From HGM13006 sp963650135 (lineage in GTDB: Bacteria > Bacillota > Clostridia > Oscillospirales > Oscillospiraceae): a stretch of DNA of 64,000 nucleotides. A model generated the notes under the pieces. That model did not search any database, was not told the origin of the DNA, and worked only from the letters and a program-made list of their open reading frames with translations. Shown piece after piece: positions 7,256 through 15,837 of the stretch. Positions within the stretch are counted from its first letter, which is position 1. Each line of letters begins with the position of its first letter. Made by a program: the position numbers and the translations under genes. The DNA lies in contig CAVJLG010000051.1 in assembly GCA_963650135.1 (NCBI GenBank), positions 10,300 to 74,299 of the forward strand. Reading direction: 5' to 3'.

Positions 7256-8851
7256 TTATAGGGACGCAAAGATTTTAGTGCCCCGCTTCCGCAGCCAGGT
7301 ATACAGCAGCACGGAGAGTACGGCGGTCAGTATCAGCATCAGCAGAAGATAGACCGTGGCGCTCAGGAAAGCCTGCACCAGGAAGTACAGCCCGCCCATG
7401 AGAATGGAATAGCCCCAGCCGCCGAACAGCGCGATGGTCACGCAGGCGCCCTGCTTAATGGGTGCAGTCTCATTGGTCCAGGTGAGGTTGGGAAACTTGA
7501 GCCCGAGACTCAGGCCCAACATTCCGGAGAAAATGCCATAGCATAGGGGCATCAGCAGAAGCAGGAGCCGCTGGGGGACGGTGCCGGGAATTGCAAGCAT
7601 CACAAGGATTTCGCAAATCAGCGTGGGAACCAGCGTCAAAATCCAGTGAATCCGAAGCTTTGACAGCAGCGGCTGCCAGGGGTCCAGAGGAAGCGTTTGC
7701 AGCTGCCACAGGGTTTTCCCCTCCAGAGAGACAGAGGGCGCGGAAATGTCAATTGTGGAAATTACCATGCAGATGCAGGCGGCCAGGAGCACCGGGAGGA
7801 GTCCCGTGCCGCTGCCTATTTGCGCAAGGGCAGTCAGCAATGCAGGCCCCTTGACGAGCAGTACAATCCCCAGGGCTGGCAGCAGCACAATACCCAGGCC
7901 GCAGTTGAGCATATAGTTGGGACTGCCGAGAAACCGCCGGAATTCCTTAACCAGCAATGCGCGGCCAATGCTGTGGGCTGTAAGCGGCTGGGCATGATAG
8001 CGAACCTTTGCCGCAGCGCCGCTTGAGGTTGCAATGCGCAAAAAGCTCCGGGACAGCAGCCGCCACACCAAGAAGGTAAGCAAAAGGGAGACGACCGTGA
8101 CGATTGACATGGCGGGATAGCTGCCCGCACCGGCCTGCCCCAGAAGATACAGCGGGTAGGCGGCGCCGTGGACTGCCTCGCCATAGCGTACGGCATGTTC
8201 AATGAGGTCCTGGAGAATGTACTGAATTCGGAAGCAGAAGACATAGTATACTGCGAAAAAGACCAGGGACACCAGAACCGTAACAATGCTCTTATTCTTC
8301 AGCTTCAGGCTGATCTTGGCTACCAACCAGCCCAGCAGGCAGGAGAGCACCAACACCAAAAGCGAGAGGGACAGTAGCAGAAGCAGGCTGCCCAGGACAC
8401 TGCCTAAGGTAAATTCACCGAAAATCCAGTAGACGATGATGGCTGGCAGCATCACAACACCGGAGTACATGAGGCCCATGAGGTAGACACTCAGTAGACG
8501 GGAGACAATGATGCAATCTGTTGGAATGGGCAGGGAAAGCAGCAGGTCGTTATCCTTGGACAGATACAGGCTGGAATAGGTATTAAACACACTGCCAAAT
8601 ACGCCGAGCAGCAGCGCCAGCAGCGTCATAATCGTGAAATAAAACCAGCCCATGCCCGCGCTGACCAGAGAAACGCAGAGCGCCAGCGACAGAAGCGTAA
8701 ACATGCCGCCCAGCAGCACCACCATCAGCAGGGCGAATAGAATGAAAAATGCAATGGTAGCGCCGGTGGAGCGCTTTTTGTTCTTCTTTTGATCGTAGAA
8801 ATAGCTGCGGAAAATCTCCGTCAGCTGTTTTTTCACCAGAAGCTTTAGCAT
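7256..8851 (-). CDS. ABC transporter permease, large multi-span
   Basis: A 531-residue polytopic protein with many hydrophobic segments (for example IAFFILFALLMVVLLGGM near residues 33-50 and paired blocks to the C-terminus). It lies directly behind, and overlaps by 7 bases, an ABC ATPase gene on the same strand, so the two form one exporter-type ABC transporter. The cytosolic region SLEGKTLWQLQTLPLDPWQ is typical of the ABC-2-like permeases of bacitracin- or lantibiotic-related exporters. The substrate is unknown. Confidence 0.75.
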   Translation of the reverse strand: MLKLLVKKQLTEIFRSYFYDQKKNKKRSTGATIAFFILFALLMVVLLGGMFTLLSLALCVSLVSAGMGWFYFTIMTLLALLLGVFGSVFNTYSSLYLSKDNDLLLSLPIPTDCIIVSRLLSVYLMGLMYSGVVMLPAIIVYWIFGEFTLGSVLGSLLLLLSLSLLVLVLSCLLGWLVAKISLKLKNKSIVTVLVSLVFFAVYYVFCFRIQYILQDLIEHAVRYGEAVHGAAYPLYLLGQAGAGSYPAMSIVTVVSLLLTFLVWRLLSRSFLRIATSSGAAAKVRYHAQPLTAHSIGRALLVKEFRRFLGSPNYMLNCGLGIVLLPALGIVLLVKGPALLTALAQIGSGTGLLPVLLAACICMVISTIDISAPSVSLEGKTLWQLQTLPLDPWQPLLSKLRIHWILTLVPTLICEILVMLAIPGTVPQRLLLLLMPLCYGIFSGMLGLSLGLKFPNLTWTNETAPIKQGACVTIALFGGWGYSILMGGLYFLVQAFLSATVYLLLMLILTAVLSVLLYTWLRKRGTKIFASL

Positions 8852-9558
8852 GACGGGTCCTCCAGTTCCAGGAATACCTCCTCCAGAGAATCGTCACCCT
8901 TGACCTCTTCCATGGTGCCGGAGCGAATCAGCTTGCCGCCCTTGATGATGGCAACCTTATCGCAGAGCTTTTCGGCTACCTCCAGCACATGGGTGGAAAA
9001 GAAAATCGCGCCGCCCTGATCGCATATCTCACGCATCATGCCCTTGAGCAGATGGGACGCCTTGGGGTCCAGGCCTACAAAGGGCTCGTCCATAATGATA
9101 AGCTTGGGACTGTGAATCCAGGCGGCAATGATGGCAAGCTTTTGCTTCATGCCGTGGGAGTAGCTGGCGATGGGCTGGCCCAAATCGCCTAAGAGCTCAA
9201 ACAACTCTGCATACTGCACAATACGGCTTTGGCGATCCTGGGCGCTGACGCCGAATACGTCGGCAATAAAGCTCAGGTACTGGATGCCGGTCATGTATTC
9301 GTAGAGATCGGGATTGTCGGGAATATAGGCCAGCGCCCGCTTACATAGCAGCGGCTCAGACTGAATGGAATGGCCGTCGATGGTAATTTCACCGCTGTCA
9401 AACTGCAAAATTCCCACAACGGATTTCAGCGTGGTGGTTTTACCGGCACCGTTGTGACCGATGAAGCCGTAAATCTCGCCTGGGGCAATGTGCAGCGACA
9501 GATCGTCCACTGCCTTTTTGTCTCCGTAGCACTTGATCAGGTGCGAAATGTTCAGCAT
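8845..9558 (-). CDS. ABC transporter ATP-binding protein
   Basis: 237 residues with Walker A GHNGAGKTTT near residue 34, signature YSHGMKQKL, Walker B LIIMDEPFVGLDP and the switch histidine in FFSTHVLEVAE. The order and length match the ATPase of two-gene ABC-2 exporters. It energises the overlapping 531-residue permease. A minus-strand promoter (TTGACA-N17-TAGTAT) lies about 60 bases upstream. Confidence 0.9.
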   Translation of the reverse strand: MLNISHLIKCYGDKKAVDDLSLHIAPGEIYGFIGHNGAGKTTTLKSVVGILQFDSGEITIDGHSIQSEPLLCKRALAYIPDNPDLYEYMTGIQYLSFIADVFGVSAQDRQSRIVQYAELFELLGDLGQPIASYSHGMKQKLAIIAAWIHSPKLIIMDEPFVGLDPKASHLLKGMMREICDQGGAIFFSTHVLEVAEKLCDKVAIIKGGKLIRSGTMEEVKGDDSLEEVFLELEDPSC

Positions 9559-9617
9559 GGTTTTTCTCCTCCTTTACGGGAAAAATGAAATATTCCACTC
9601 CTAAATAGAACAATGTT

Positions 9618-9646
9618 ATACTAGCGAATACGGGATTATTTGTCAA
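9618..9646 (-). promoter_or_regulatory. Promoter of the ABC transporter operon
   Basis: On the minus strand TTGACA (9641-9646) and TAGTAT (9618-9623), spacing 17. Confidence 0.6.
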
Positions 9647-9704
9647 GGAGAATGGAAGGGCCGCCGGAACTGCGATCCACATGGATGCAGCCCGGTGGCA
9701 CATG

Positions 9705-9947
9705 CTATTTGATTTCCTGCTCCAGCTCGTCAAATTCCGGTGTGGAGAAAAACTCCCCCAGGGTGATGCCAAGCCCATCGCATAACAGCTTGATGGTCAG
9801 CAGCTTTGGATTCTGACTTTTGCCATAGAGTATATTTTTGATGCTGGACGGGGGCAGGGCACAGAGCGCGGCAAGACGGTTGATGCTGAGATTTTGCTCG
9901 CCGCACAGCTGCAAAATCCGGTTCCTCACAGCAGTTATAGTATCCAT
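9705..9947 (-). CDS. XRE-family HTH regulator
   Basis: 80 residues, almost entirely a Cro/CI helix-turn-helix: QNLSINRLAALCALPPSSIK then NILYGKSQNPKLLTIKLLCDGLGITLGEFF, followed by an acidic tail. Such single-domain repressors act as dimers. It is encoded upstream of the ABC transporter on the same strand (about 150 bases apart) and divergent from two small genes, either of which may be its target. Confidence 0.85.
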   Translation of the reverse strand: MDTITAVRNRILQLCGEQNLSINRLAALCALPPSSIKNILYGKSQNPKLLTIKLLCDGLGITLGEFFSTPEFDELEQEIK

Positions 9948-10046
9948 TTCGTTCCTCCAGAAATTCCTTTTCTCTTTAGAATATCCGAAAAGTGTAGACA
10001 GAATGGGCTATGTGTGCTACCATTGGGTTGAAGAAAGGAGAAAGAA

Positions 10047-10172
10047 ATGGGCAAATTAGCCGAAAAATATCAGAAAATGTTTGAAATTTACAATAATGGC
10101 TGTAACTTGCGGATAAACTGTGATATCCTCAGTTCGATTGCACACGATACGGCAGAGACAGAATTGGGCTGA
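10047..10172 (+). CDS. Very small hypothetical protein (41 residues)
   Basis: An ATG at 10047 lies 6 bases behind AAAGGAG. It encodes MGKLAEKYQKMFEIYNNGCN, then LRINCDILSSIAHDTAETELG, and stops at 10172. It is directly followed by a second small gene, giving a two-gene unit divergent from the XRE repressor. No family is recognised. The ribosome site is the main support. Confidence 0.5.
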   Translation: MGKLAEKYQKMFEIYNNGCNLRINCDILSSIAHDTAETELG

Positions 10173-10192
10173 GCATGGGAAGGATGAACGAT

Positions 10193-10423
10193 ATGGCGGA
10201 CTATAAAAAGATGTACACAATCCTTTGCGGCGCGGTAGACGAGGTGATTGAGCCCCTGGAGCAAATCCCCATGGCAAGGGAGCCTGTGCAGGTACTCCGT
10301 GAAGCGCTGCTTCAGGCCGAGAATATATATATCAATACCACAACCTATTCCCAAATGTCAAAAAATCCGCAGGTTGTGGCGCTTCGGACGGATGATCCGG
10401 CGGAAAAGGGCAGCGGAGCATAA
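10193..10423 (+). CDS. Small hypothetical protein (76 residues)
   Basis: It starts MADYKKMYTILCGAVDEVIE; the start pattern (A/P)DYKK(L/M)Y and helical body PVQVLREALLQAENIYI recall a small uncharacterised family often found in gut Clostridia beside phage-like or regulatory genes (from memory, not checked). The start at 10193 is 9 bases behind GGAAGG; in-frame ATGs at 10175 and 10184 are less well placed. It is probably co-transcribed with the 41-residue gene and ends at a terminator. Confidence 0.6.
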   Translation: MADYKKMYTILCGAVDEVIEPLEQIPMAREPVQVLREALLQAENIYINTTTYSQMSKNPQVVALRTDDPAEKGSGA

Positions 10424-10455
10424 CGGAACGCATCTGAATATTCCAGTAAAAAAGG

Positions 10456-10494
10456 AATCGGACCACCGTGTGTTGGGTGGTCCGATTTCCTTTT
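10456..10494 (+). terminator. Intrinsic terminator
   Basis: Perfect 12-base stem AATCGGACCACC (10456-10467) with GGTGGTCCGATT (10476-10487), 8-base loop, followed by TTCCTTTT. Confidence 0.8.
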
Positions 10495-10525
10495 GTAAAA
10501 GAGAAAAGAGGAGAAATGAAAAAAC

Positions 10526-10779
10526 ATGAAAAATATATATAAAGCACTTGCGGTGCCTGCTGCCGTTTGTTTTCTTTTGATGACCTTAGTATATCCGGGG
10601 ACTATGACACGAGTTTGAATGAAAATAAAACAGTTTATGAACATATAAATGGTGTCGTTGACCGGATCAATCCGGCACATTTACGGGAATCCTTGGAATT
10701 TATCTGCGAAAAACGGAAAATATGCAAGCCTTATTTTTACTTGCTGCAAAATTGGAGAAATTACTATAATAACATATAA
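10526..10779 (+). pseudogene. Frameshifted small secreted protein
   Basis: From ATG 10526 the frame encodes a clear signal peptide (MKNIYKALAVPAAVCFLLMT) but stops at 10618. The neighbouring frame is open from there to 10779 and reads DYDTSLNENKTVYEHINGVV...RESLEFICEKRK. One extra G in the G4 run at 10597-10600 would join the two into a secreted protein of about 84 residues. So this is either a decayed gene or a base error in a homopolymer. Alternatively the 30-residue hydrophobic peptide is itself the product. The segment is more AT-rich than its surroundings. Confidence 0.4.
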
Positions 10780-11097
10780 AACAAATGGGAATAAGGTGAT
10801 AATAACGAAATATGCAAAGAAACTGTGAAAAAATCGGGACAAAATGGTGACATTTTGGCGTATAAACACGAATAAATGGAAATAATAGGAGCGCGATTTC
10901 AGAAAGTGACAGCGCCCTTTCATAAAAAGGATTGCAAAATATTTTATGTAACGATATAATGAGTGCATCAAAGCAGAGAAGCGGTTGCATATACTGACGC
11001 TGCAATGAGAAAAAGCGGAAAAGTGAGAGGGTGTTCTTGCTTTTCTTGCGGGATTCATCGGCGAAAGCCAAAACATCTTGAATGGAGCGATGAAAAC
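10780..11097 (+). other. AT-rich leader region before oppA
   Basis: No gene of convincing length is seen. It holds the oppA promoter (10932-10960). A second possible promoter (TTGCTG 10741-10746, N18, TATAAT 10765-10770) lies just upstream and would give a transcript crossing this stretch, with only 13-residue reading frames in it. The untranslated leader of oppA is about 130 bases and purine-rich; no riboswitch was recognised. Confidence 0.5.
10932..10960 (+). promoter_or_regulatory. Promoter of the opp operon
   Basis: TTGCAA at 10932-10937 and a perfect TATAAT at 10955-10960, spacing 17. Confidence 0.7.
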
Positions 11098-12816
11098 ATG
11101 AAATGGAAGCTCAAAAACCTGGCAGCCCTTGCAATGAGTGCAGCAATGGTTCTGTCTATGGCGGCATGTGGCTCCGATAGCGGAAGCACCAGTGCAGCTG
11201 CGTCTGCATCGGGCAGCGAGACAAGCACGGCAGCTGCCGCATCCGGCGACCAGACCTTGAATATTCTTCTGAGCGGTACCGTCAACAACCTGGACCCCGA
11301 TGCGTCCTCCTGGATCGGCGAGTATCAGATTGTGACTCAGTCTCAGGCAAGCCTGCTGCGGATTGTAACCGACGATAACGATAAGGACACCTATGTGGAG
11401 GACGGCTGCGAATCCTATGATGTCTCCGACGATGGCCTGACCTATACCTTCCATCTCCGCGAGAACTACTGGAGCGACGGCGAAAAGGTTGTGGCACAGC
11501 AGTATGTGGATGCCGCGCTGCGGGCCCTGAACCCCGAAAACGGCTATTCCACCACCGAGTTCCTGCCCATTAAGAATGCACAGGCATACTACGACGGCGA
11601 GTGCGATGCCTCTGAGCTGGGCGTGAAGGCAGTGGACGACAACACGGTAGAGTATACCCTGGAGTCTCCCAACTCTGAGTTCCTGTACTACATTGCCTAT
11701 CGTGCCGGTTATCCCTGCCGTCAGGACGTGATCGACAAGGCAACCTCCACCTATGGCACCAACGTAGACGAGATGGTCTTCAACGGTCCCTTTAAGGTGA
11801 CCTCCTGGGTCAAGGAAAACAGCGTGACCCTGGAGAAGAACGATAAGTATTGGGATGCTGAAAACGTTAAGCTCAATACCGTTACCATGCAGTATGTGGC
11901 GGAGCATTCCACGCAGGCAACCCTGTTTGACGCCCAGCAGCTGGACATCGTTCCCTACAACGATGACTACGGTGCAGATTGGGAGGCACAGGCTGCCGAC
12001 GGCAAGATTGACTATGTGAACAAGGTCGGCGCTTATTCCGACTTCCTGGTGTTTGCCATTGAAAACGGCGGCAAGTCCGGCCTGATGGGCAACGCCAACA
12101 TCCGTCAGGCGCTGTCCCTGGCAGTTGACCGTCAGGAGCTGTGCGACACCGTTTGGGGCCGCTATGAGCCTGCGTACACCTATGTTCCCTCTGCAGTAAC
12201 CTGCGGCGGTAAAACCTATAACACCGCCGGTGAGGGCCTGGTCAAGGACCTCCAGGAGAAGTATTCCACCGATGAGTCCCTCCAGGAGCTGTTCCAGAAG
12301 GGACTGAAGGAGCTGGGCAAGGACACCGACCTCAGCGCAGTGACCATTGACTTCGTGGTAGAGGCCGACAATGTGGCACAGCAGACCCAGGCCGAGTACC
12401 TGGCGCAGACCTGGCAGAACAAGCTGGGCATTCAGGTAAACGTGGACGTGACCACCGATGCCGAGGAGCGCCAGCAGCAGATGGACTATGACGTAGGCGT
12501 AAACGGCTGGGAAGGCGGCGCAAGCCCCTATAACTACCTGTTCGTTGTGAACGTGCCCTATGGTCTGAAGTATCTCACCGGCGTTTACACCAATGAGCAT
12601 GTCAACGAGCTGCTGGAGCAGGTTACCAGCATTACCGATGCCGCCAAGCAGGCAGAAACGTTCCACGAGATCGAGGATACGATCCTGGAGGAGGCTGGTG
12701 TTGGTCCCCTGTACTTCACTGACATCAAGTTCTTCCAGCAGACCTATGTGAAGGGAATCTACTACACCAACTTTGGCCCGGAGTTTGATTTCAGCCACGC
12801 ATATATCGAGAAGTAA
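11098..12816 (+). CDS. oppA: Peptide ABC transporter substrate-binding lipoprotein
   Basis: 572 residues, family-5 solute-binding protein. The signal peptide has lipobox SMAAC (Cys 24), then a Ser/Ala-rich linker to about residue 50. The folded part begins TLNILLSGTVNNLDPDAS and contains the family signature region YTFHLRENYWSDGEKVVAQQ. It captures peptides outside the membrane for the permease encoded next. It is first of an oppABCDF gene set and is separated from oppB by a stable hairpin that likely keeps its mRNA abundant. Start ATG 11098 gives a normal signal peptide. A 705-codon open frame on the other strand across this gene is judged an antisense artefact. Confidence 0.92.
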   Translation: MKWKLKNLAALAMSAAMVLSMAACGSDSGSTSAAASASGSETSTAAAASGDQTLNILLSGTVNNLDPDASSWIGEYQIVTQSQASLLRIVTDDNDKDTYVEDGCESYDVSDDGLTYTFHLRENYWSDGEKVVAQQYVDAALRALNPENGYSTTEFLPIKNAQAYYDGECDASELGVKAVDDNTVEYTLESPNSEFLYYIAYRAGYPCRQDVIDKATSTYGTNVDEMVFNGPFKVTSWVKENSVTLEKNDKYWDAENVKLNTVTMQYVAEHSTQATLFDAQQLDIVPYNDDYGADWEAQAADGKIDYVNKVGAYSDFLVFAIENGGKSGLMGNANIRQALSLAVDRQELCDTVWGRYEPAYTYVPSAVTCGGKTYNTAGEGLVKDLQEKYSTDESLQELFQKGLKELGKDTDLSAVTIDFVVEADNVAQQTQAEYLAQTWQNKLGIQVNVDVTTDAEERQQQMDYDVGVNGWEGGASPYNYLFVVNVPYGLKYLTGVYTNEHVNELLEQVTSITDAAKQAETFHEIEDTILEEAGVGPLYFTDIKFFQQTYVKGIYYTNFGPEFDFSHAYIEK

Positions 12817-12840
12817 GAATCAAAACCGATTCGAACCAAA

Positions 12841-12866
12841 TCAGGCAGGGGGCAACCCCTGCCTGA
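12841..12866 (+). other. mRNA hairpin between oppA and oppB
   Basis: Perfect 11-base stem TCAGGCAGGGG (12841-12851) with CCCCTGCCTGA (12856-12866) and a GCAA tetraloop, with no T-run after it. It is probably a partial terminator or a processing/stability element giving more OppA than permease. Confidence 0.7.
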
Positions 12867-12908
12867 CTGCATATTGCCCACACATTATAGAAAAGGCAGT
12901 TGTTACTT

Positions 12909-13865
12909 ATGATAAAATACATTTTTCGGCGGTTTTTAGAGCTGCTGCTGGCGCTGTTTCTCATTGCCACGGCAACCTTCTTCCTGACCGCTGCGGCCCC
13001 CGGCGATCCGCTAGTGTCCAGAACCATGTCCTTGCCCCAGGCGTCCCGGGATGCCATGTATGCCAAATACGGCCTGGATAAGCCCCTGATGCAGCGCTAT
13101 GTGATTACCATGAAGGGCATGCTCCACGGCGATTTTGGCGAATCCGTGGTCTATGAGGGCCAAACCTTACAGGATATCATTCGGGAAAAGCTCCCGGTGT
13201 CGGCGCGGCTGGGCCTCCAGTCCCTGATTTTCGGCGTGCTGGTGGGATTGTTTTTAGGCGTAATTGCGGCGGTGAAGCGAGACACCTGGATAGACCGGGT
13301 GATTGTCGTATTTGCGGTGCTACTGATGAGCGTGCCGGAGCTGGTATTGGGCCTGGTATTCCAGAAATACTTTGCCGGTACGCTGAAATGGTTCCCGGTA
13401 ATCGGCTGGCCCTCCGGAAAGGATTTGTGGTTCGGCGGCTGGAAATACACCATTCTTCCTATGCTGTCCGGCGCCCTGCTGCACATTGCAACCTATTCGA
13501 GACTACTAAAGACCTCCATTCTGGATGTGCTGGATCAGGACTATATCCTCACTGCCCGTTCCAAGGGCCTGTCTGAGCCGAAGATTGTCTGGAGCCACAT
13601 TATGCGGAACTCCTTTATTCCCATTGTGACCCGGCTGCCGGTGTCGATGGCAACCTGTATCACCGGCTCCTTCATCATTGAGAAGATTTTCTCCATTCCC
13701 GGCATTGCCGCCTACTACATTGAGGCGGTGTCTGCCAATGATCTGTCCATCGTATTGGGCGAAACGGTGTTCATTGCGGCGCTGTTTATCGTGGTGGTAT
13801 TCTTGACGGATATCCTCTATACGGTGGTGGACCCCAGAATCCGGATTCAAGGAGGGAAACGATAA
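12909..13865 (+). CDS. oppB: Peptide ABC transporter permease OppB/DppB
   Basis: About 318 residues with the usual six membrane spans: the first is FLELLLALFLIATATFFLTA. The cytosolic coupling motif is LTARSKGLSEPKIVWSHIMR. It forms the channel with OppC. ATG 12909 is preferred over TTG 12900; AAAAGG lies 12 bases upstream, so the ribosome site is weak. The stop overlaps the oppC start by one base. Confidence 0.9.
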   Translation: MIKYIFRRFLELLLALFLIATATFFLTAAAPGDPLVSRTMSLPQASRDAMYAKYGLDKPLMQRYVITMKGMLHGDFGESVVYEGQTLQDIIREKLPVSARLGLQSLIFGVLVGLFLGVIAAVKRDTWIDRVIVVFAVLLMSVPELVLGLVFQKYFAGTLKWFPVIGWPSGKDLWFGGWKYTILPMLSGALLHIATYSRLLKTSILDVLDQDYILTARSKGLSEPKIVWSHIMRNSFIPIVTRLPVSMATCITGSFIIEKIFSIPGIAAYYIEAVSANDLSIVLGETVFIAALFIVVVFLTDILYTVVDPRIRIQGGKR

Positions 13866-14794
13866 TGGAAGCGACAAAAACGACCCTCAGACCTGAGGAT
13901 TTTGAGATCATCGAAAACCGGGAAGCCAAGAGCGACCAGTTGGTTCGGGAGCCGGTAACCTATTGGAAGGATGCCTGGCGGCGACTGAAAAAGAACAAAA
14001 TCGCCATGGGCTCCCTATTTGTACTCTTTCTGTTTTTGATTATGGTCATCATCGGGCCCTATATCCGGGGCTATGACTATGTTACCTCTGCGCCTCAGTA
14101 TAAAAACGCGGGCATGAGCGCACAGTTTTGGCTGGGCGCGGATTCCCTGGGGCGGGACCTGTTTTCGCGGCTTTGGGTGGGCACCCGAGTATCCTTCCTG
14201 GTGGCGCTGAGCTGCACGGCCATTCAGGTGGTAGTAGGATGTCTTTACGGCAGCATTATGGCCTATTTTGGCGGCATTGTGGATGAAATCATGATGCGTA
14301 TTTTGGAGATTATCACTGCCATTCCCAGCCTGCTGGTGACCATTCTGATTATGATCGCCATGGGCAACAGCGCCGTATCCCTGCTGATTGCACTGTGCAT
14401 TGCCTCCTGGTGCCAGACGGCTCGAGTGGTGCGCGGACAGATTATGCAGCTGCGGGAATCCGAGTATGTCATGGCGGCGGAGGCACTGGGTGAGCGGCCC
14501 CTCAAGATCATTGTCCGCCATCTGCTGCCCAACATCATGGGCATTCTGATTCTGGAAGTGGCCACTGCAATCCCCGGCTACATCTTCCAGGAGGCAGGAC
14601 TCAGCTTTATCGGCCTGGGCCTGAAAGCGCCCTCCATCAGCTTGGGCCTTTTGATTTCCAACGGTCAGGCCGTGATGAATTCCCATGTAAATCAGCTGAT
14701 CTTCCCGGCGCTGGTGCTCTGCATTATGGTGCTTGCCTTTAACCTGCTGGGCGACGGCCTTAGAAATGCGCTGGACCCCAAGTTCCGGAAGTAA
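13865..14794 (+). CDS. oppC: Peptide ABC transporter permease OppC/DppC
   Basis: 309 residues. A cytosolic N-terminal ~50 residues precede the first span (MGSLFVLFLFLIMVIIGPY). The family segment LGADSLGRDLFSRL and the coupling motif AAEALGERPLKIIVRHLLPN are present. It starts on the last base of the oppB stop, with GGAGGG upstream, so translation is coupled. Confidence 0.9.
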   Translation: MEATKTTLRPEDFEIIENREAKSDQLVREPVTYWKDAWRRLKKNKIAMGSLFVLFLFLIMVIIGPYIRGYDYVTSAPQYKNAGMSAQFWLGADSLGRDLFSRLWVGTRVSFLVALSCTAIQVVVGCLYGSIMAYFGGIVDEIMMRILEIITAIPSLLVTILIMIAMGNSAVSLLIALCIASWCQTARVVRGQIMQLRESEYVMAAEALGERPLKIIVRHLLPNIMGILILEVATAIPGYIFQEAGLSFIGLGLKAPSISLGLLISNGQAVMNSHVNQLIFPALVLCIMVLAFNLLGDGLRNALDPKFRK

Positions 14795-14806
14795 GGGGAG
14801 GACAAC

Positions 14807-15835
14807 ATGAGTAATCTACTTGAAATTAAGGACCTGAAGGTCTGCTATCATACCTACCAGGGCGATGTGCAGTCGGTGCGCGGGGTGAATCTTGATATCG
14901 GCTATGAGGAGTCCGTTGCGCTGGTAGGTGAGTCCGGCTGCGGCAAGTCCGTTACCGGAAAGAGCATTCTGCGGCTGATTCAGGCCCCCGGCGAAATCCG
15001 GGAGGGAAGCGCCATTACCTTCGACGGCAAGGACGTGCTTGCCATGAGCAAAAAGGAGCTCCGCAGCTATCGGGGCGGTCAGGCGTCGATCATCTTCCAG
15101 GATGCACTGGCGTCCCTGAACCCCACCATGACCGTTGGAAAGCAGATCATGGAGAACCTGCTGTACCACCGGAAAATGAGCAAAAAGGAAGCCAAGGCCG
15201 AGGCAATCCGGCTCTTGCAGGATGTTGGCATTCCCCAGGCGGAGAAGCGGGTGGACCAGTATCCCCATGAGTTCTCCGGCGGCATGCGGCAGAGAGTGAT
15301 GATTGCCATTGCCTTTGCCTGCCAGCCCAAGCTGCTGATTGCCGATGAGCCTACCACGGCGCTGGACGTTACGATTCAGTCCCAGATCATCAAGCTCTTA
15401 AAGCAGCTGAAAACCGAAAATCATACCTCCATTCTGATGATTACCCACGACCTGGGCGTGGTGGCCAGCATTGCAGAGCGGATTTTCGTGATGTACAGCG
15501 GCGTAATTGTGGAAAAGGGCACCAGCGAGGATATTTTCTATCGGGCGCGGCATCCCTATACCAAGGCGCTGCTGCGTGCGGTGCCTCGGCTGGACGGCGA
15601 TAAGAAGGAAGAGCTGGATTCCATTGAGGGAACACCGCCGGATCTGATTGCACCGCCTGCGGGATGTCCCTTTGCCCAGCGCTGCAAATACTGCATGCCC
15701 ATTTGCGAGCGGGAAATGCCGGAGGTTACCGAATTCGGTGAAAAGCATGCGGCGGCCTGCTGGCTCCACCATGAGATGGCGCCGAAGGTAGCGGGCATCA
15801 ATGATTTTGACGAGCAAGCAGGGAAGGAGGGCTGA
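14807..15835 (+). CDS. oppD: Peptide ABC transporter ATPase OppD
   Basis: 342 residues: Walker A GESGCGKS near residue 41, signature FSGGMRQRV, Walker B LLIADEPTTALDV, and the OppD/F C-terminal extension with a four-cysteine cluster (CPFAQRCKYCMPIC), which in this family can bind an Fe-S cluster. AGGGGAGG lies a few bases before the ATG. It pairs with OppF. Confidence 0.92.
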   Translation: MSNLLEIKDLKVCYHTYQGDVQSVRGVNLDIGYEESVALVGESGCGKSVTGKSILRLIQAPGEIREGSAITFDGKDVLAMSKKELRSYRGGQASIIFQDALASLNPTMTVGKQIMENLLYHRKMSKKEAKAEAIRLLQDVGIPQAEKRVDQYPHEFSGGMRQRVMIAIAFACQPKLLIADEPTTALDVTIQSQIIKLLKQLKTENHTSILMITHDLGVVASIAERIFVMYSGVIVEKGTSEDIFYRARHPYTKALLRAVPRLDGDKKEELDSIEGTPPDLIAPPAGCPFAQRCKYCMPICEREMPEVTEFGEKHAAACWLHHEMAPKVAGINDFDEQAGKEG

Positions 15836-15837
15836 CC

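Noticed and set aside
10681..12798. Open frame of about 705 codons on the minus strand
   Set aside because: It is fully antisense to oppA, which has a lipoprotein signal and clear family motifs. The antisense translation has no recognisable domain; it results from GC-rich codon use.
12820..12845. GGTTCGAATC on the minus strand, like a tRNA T-loop
   Set aside because: No acceptor stem, anticodon arm or cloverleaf can be drawn around it.
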